Assembly: GCA_025360355.1 (NCBI GenBank)
Contig: JANYCL010000194.1
Span: 1 to 6,834 of the forward strand
Source of the DNA: Sphingobacteriaceae bacterium
Lineage (GTDB): Bacteria > Bacteroidota > Bacteroidia > B-17B0 > Aurantibacillaceae
Length of the DNA: 6,834 nt
Direction: 5' to 3'
Shown here: positions 6,299 through 6,834 of the stretch, one piece after another
How the letters are laid out: each line of letters starts with the position of its first letter
How positions within the stretch are numbered: position 1 is the stretch's first letter
The notes under the pieces: model-generated
Told to the model about the DNA's origin: nothing
Databases searched by the model: none
Seen by the model: the letters and a program-made list of their open reading frames with translations, nothing else
Program-made: the position numbers and the translations under genes

Positions 6299-6834
6299 AT
6301 GGAAACAGCAACCGAAACAAAAAACTTTTTTATCCTTTACAAGCCAAAGGATATTGTTAGTGGTGATTTTTACTATGCCCAAGCGCATAAACCTAAAGGC
6401 AGTAAAAACGAAATCTTTTATTTATGTACAGCAGATTGTACCGGACATGGTGTACCGGGCGCTTTGATGAGCATGGTGGGAATTTCAAGGTTAAATGAAT
6501 CCATTATCGAAAAAAATCTTATTCATCCCAATGAAATTTTGGATAATGTAAGAAGCGGTATTATTTCATCGCTCAATCCTGAAGGAAGCGAAGAGGAGAG
6601 TAAAGATGGTATGGATTGTGTGCTTTGTGCTTACGATTTTGAAAATAATGTTCTCGAATTCGCATCTGCAAATAACCCTTTATGGTTAGTAAGAGATGGT
6701 AAAGTGATCGAATATAAAGCTGATAAAATGCCTGTTGGTATTTATGGTGAAGAAATGAAACCTTTTACCTTACAAAGAATAGATCTTAAACCCGGCGATG
6801 TTGTTTATACTTTCACGGATGGTTTTGCTGATCA
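6299..6834 (+). CDS. SpoIIE/PP2C-family serine phosphatase, 3' end outside window
   Basis: The frame opens at ATG 6299 and runs off the right edge, leaving 178 complete codons. It is a PPM/PP2C-type phosphatase of the SpoIIE (RsbU-like) group, which removes phosphate from serine or threonine of partner proteins using metal ions, typically on anti-sigma-antagonist-type regulators. Signatures are LYKPKDIVSGDFYY (13-26), ADCTGHGVPGALMSM (45-59), KDGMDCVL (102-109), ASANNPLWLV (122-131) and TFTDGFAD (171-178). The metal-binding aspartates are present at D23 and D46, and in the DGMD and TDGFAD motifs. About 60 more residues would be expected beyond the edge. An in-frame TAA (6293-6295) lies just before the start, so the protein has only about nine residues before the catalytic domain and lacks the TPR, GAF, HAMP or coiled-coil sensory parts usually found upstream. 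It may respond to a partner protein or be switched by expression. Confidence 0.92.
   Translation, partial: METATETKNFFILYKPKDIVSGDFYYAQAHKPKGSKNEIFYLCTADCTGHGVPGALMSMVGISRLNESIIEKNLIHPNEILDNVRSGIISSLNPEGSEEESKDGMDCVLCAYDFENNVLEFASANNPLWLVRDGKVIEYKADKMPVGIYGEEMKPFTLQRIDLKPGDVVYTFTDGFAD

Noticed and set aside
1..6834. Defence system, mobile element, CRISPR array or toxin-antitoxin pair
   Set aside because: No transposase, integrase, inverted-repeat ends, regularly spaced repeats, nuclease or paired toxin-antitoxin genes are visible; the genes look like core or ordinary Bacteroidota content.

Overview
The window looks like a piece of the chromosome of a free-living or environmental Bacteroidota (the wider Flavobacteriia/Sphingobacteriia group). 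The reasons are AT-rich DNA, matches to the Bacteroidota -7 promoter element TAnnTTTG just upstream of several genes, no clear Shine-Dalgarno sequences, and typical gene families: an OmpP1/FadL-type outer-membrane barrel, a thioredoxin-like [2Fe-2S] ferredoxin, and a SpoIIE-type phosphatase carrying the 'YKPKDIVSGDF' signature. I cannot place it to genus.

Layout. (1) 2-2231: the 3' part of an Asn/Gly-rich low-complexity protein whose start lies before the window, followed 19 bp later by an outer-membrane beta-barrel protein; the pair ends in a strong hairpin terminator (2261-2291). (2) 2338-3475: a tight three-gene operon with overlapping stop/start codons: a four-cysteine [2Fe-2S] ferredoxin-like protein, a small conserved-looking helical protein of unknown function, and an SSAT-like GNAT acetyltransferase. 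(3) 3489-4091: a convergent minus-strand gene for a secreted protein with a DAxRHA / AHE / MDxxNN motif set, resembling the DUF6973 group. (4) 4194-6284: a small protein of unknown function, class 1 fructose-1,6-bisphosphatase (fbp), and 10 bp later a divergent RsmI-like tetrapyrrole-methylase-family methyltransferase. (5) 6299 to the end: a SpoIIE/PP2C-type serine phosphatase that begins directly with its catalytic domain and is cut by the window edge.

No tRNA, rRNA, CRISPR, insertion sequence, integrase, toxin-antitoxin pair or defence cassette was seen, and every gap between genes is about 100 bp or less. The content is mostly core metabolism, envelope and signalling, and I do not see a convincing novel multi-gene system. 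The points most worth a second look are a recurring promoter geometry that predicts leaderless or nearly leaderless mRNAs, the stand-alone SpoIIE phosphatase, the secreted His/Glu-motif protein, and the divergent RsmI paralogue.
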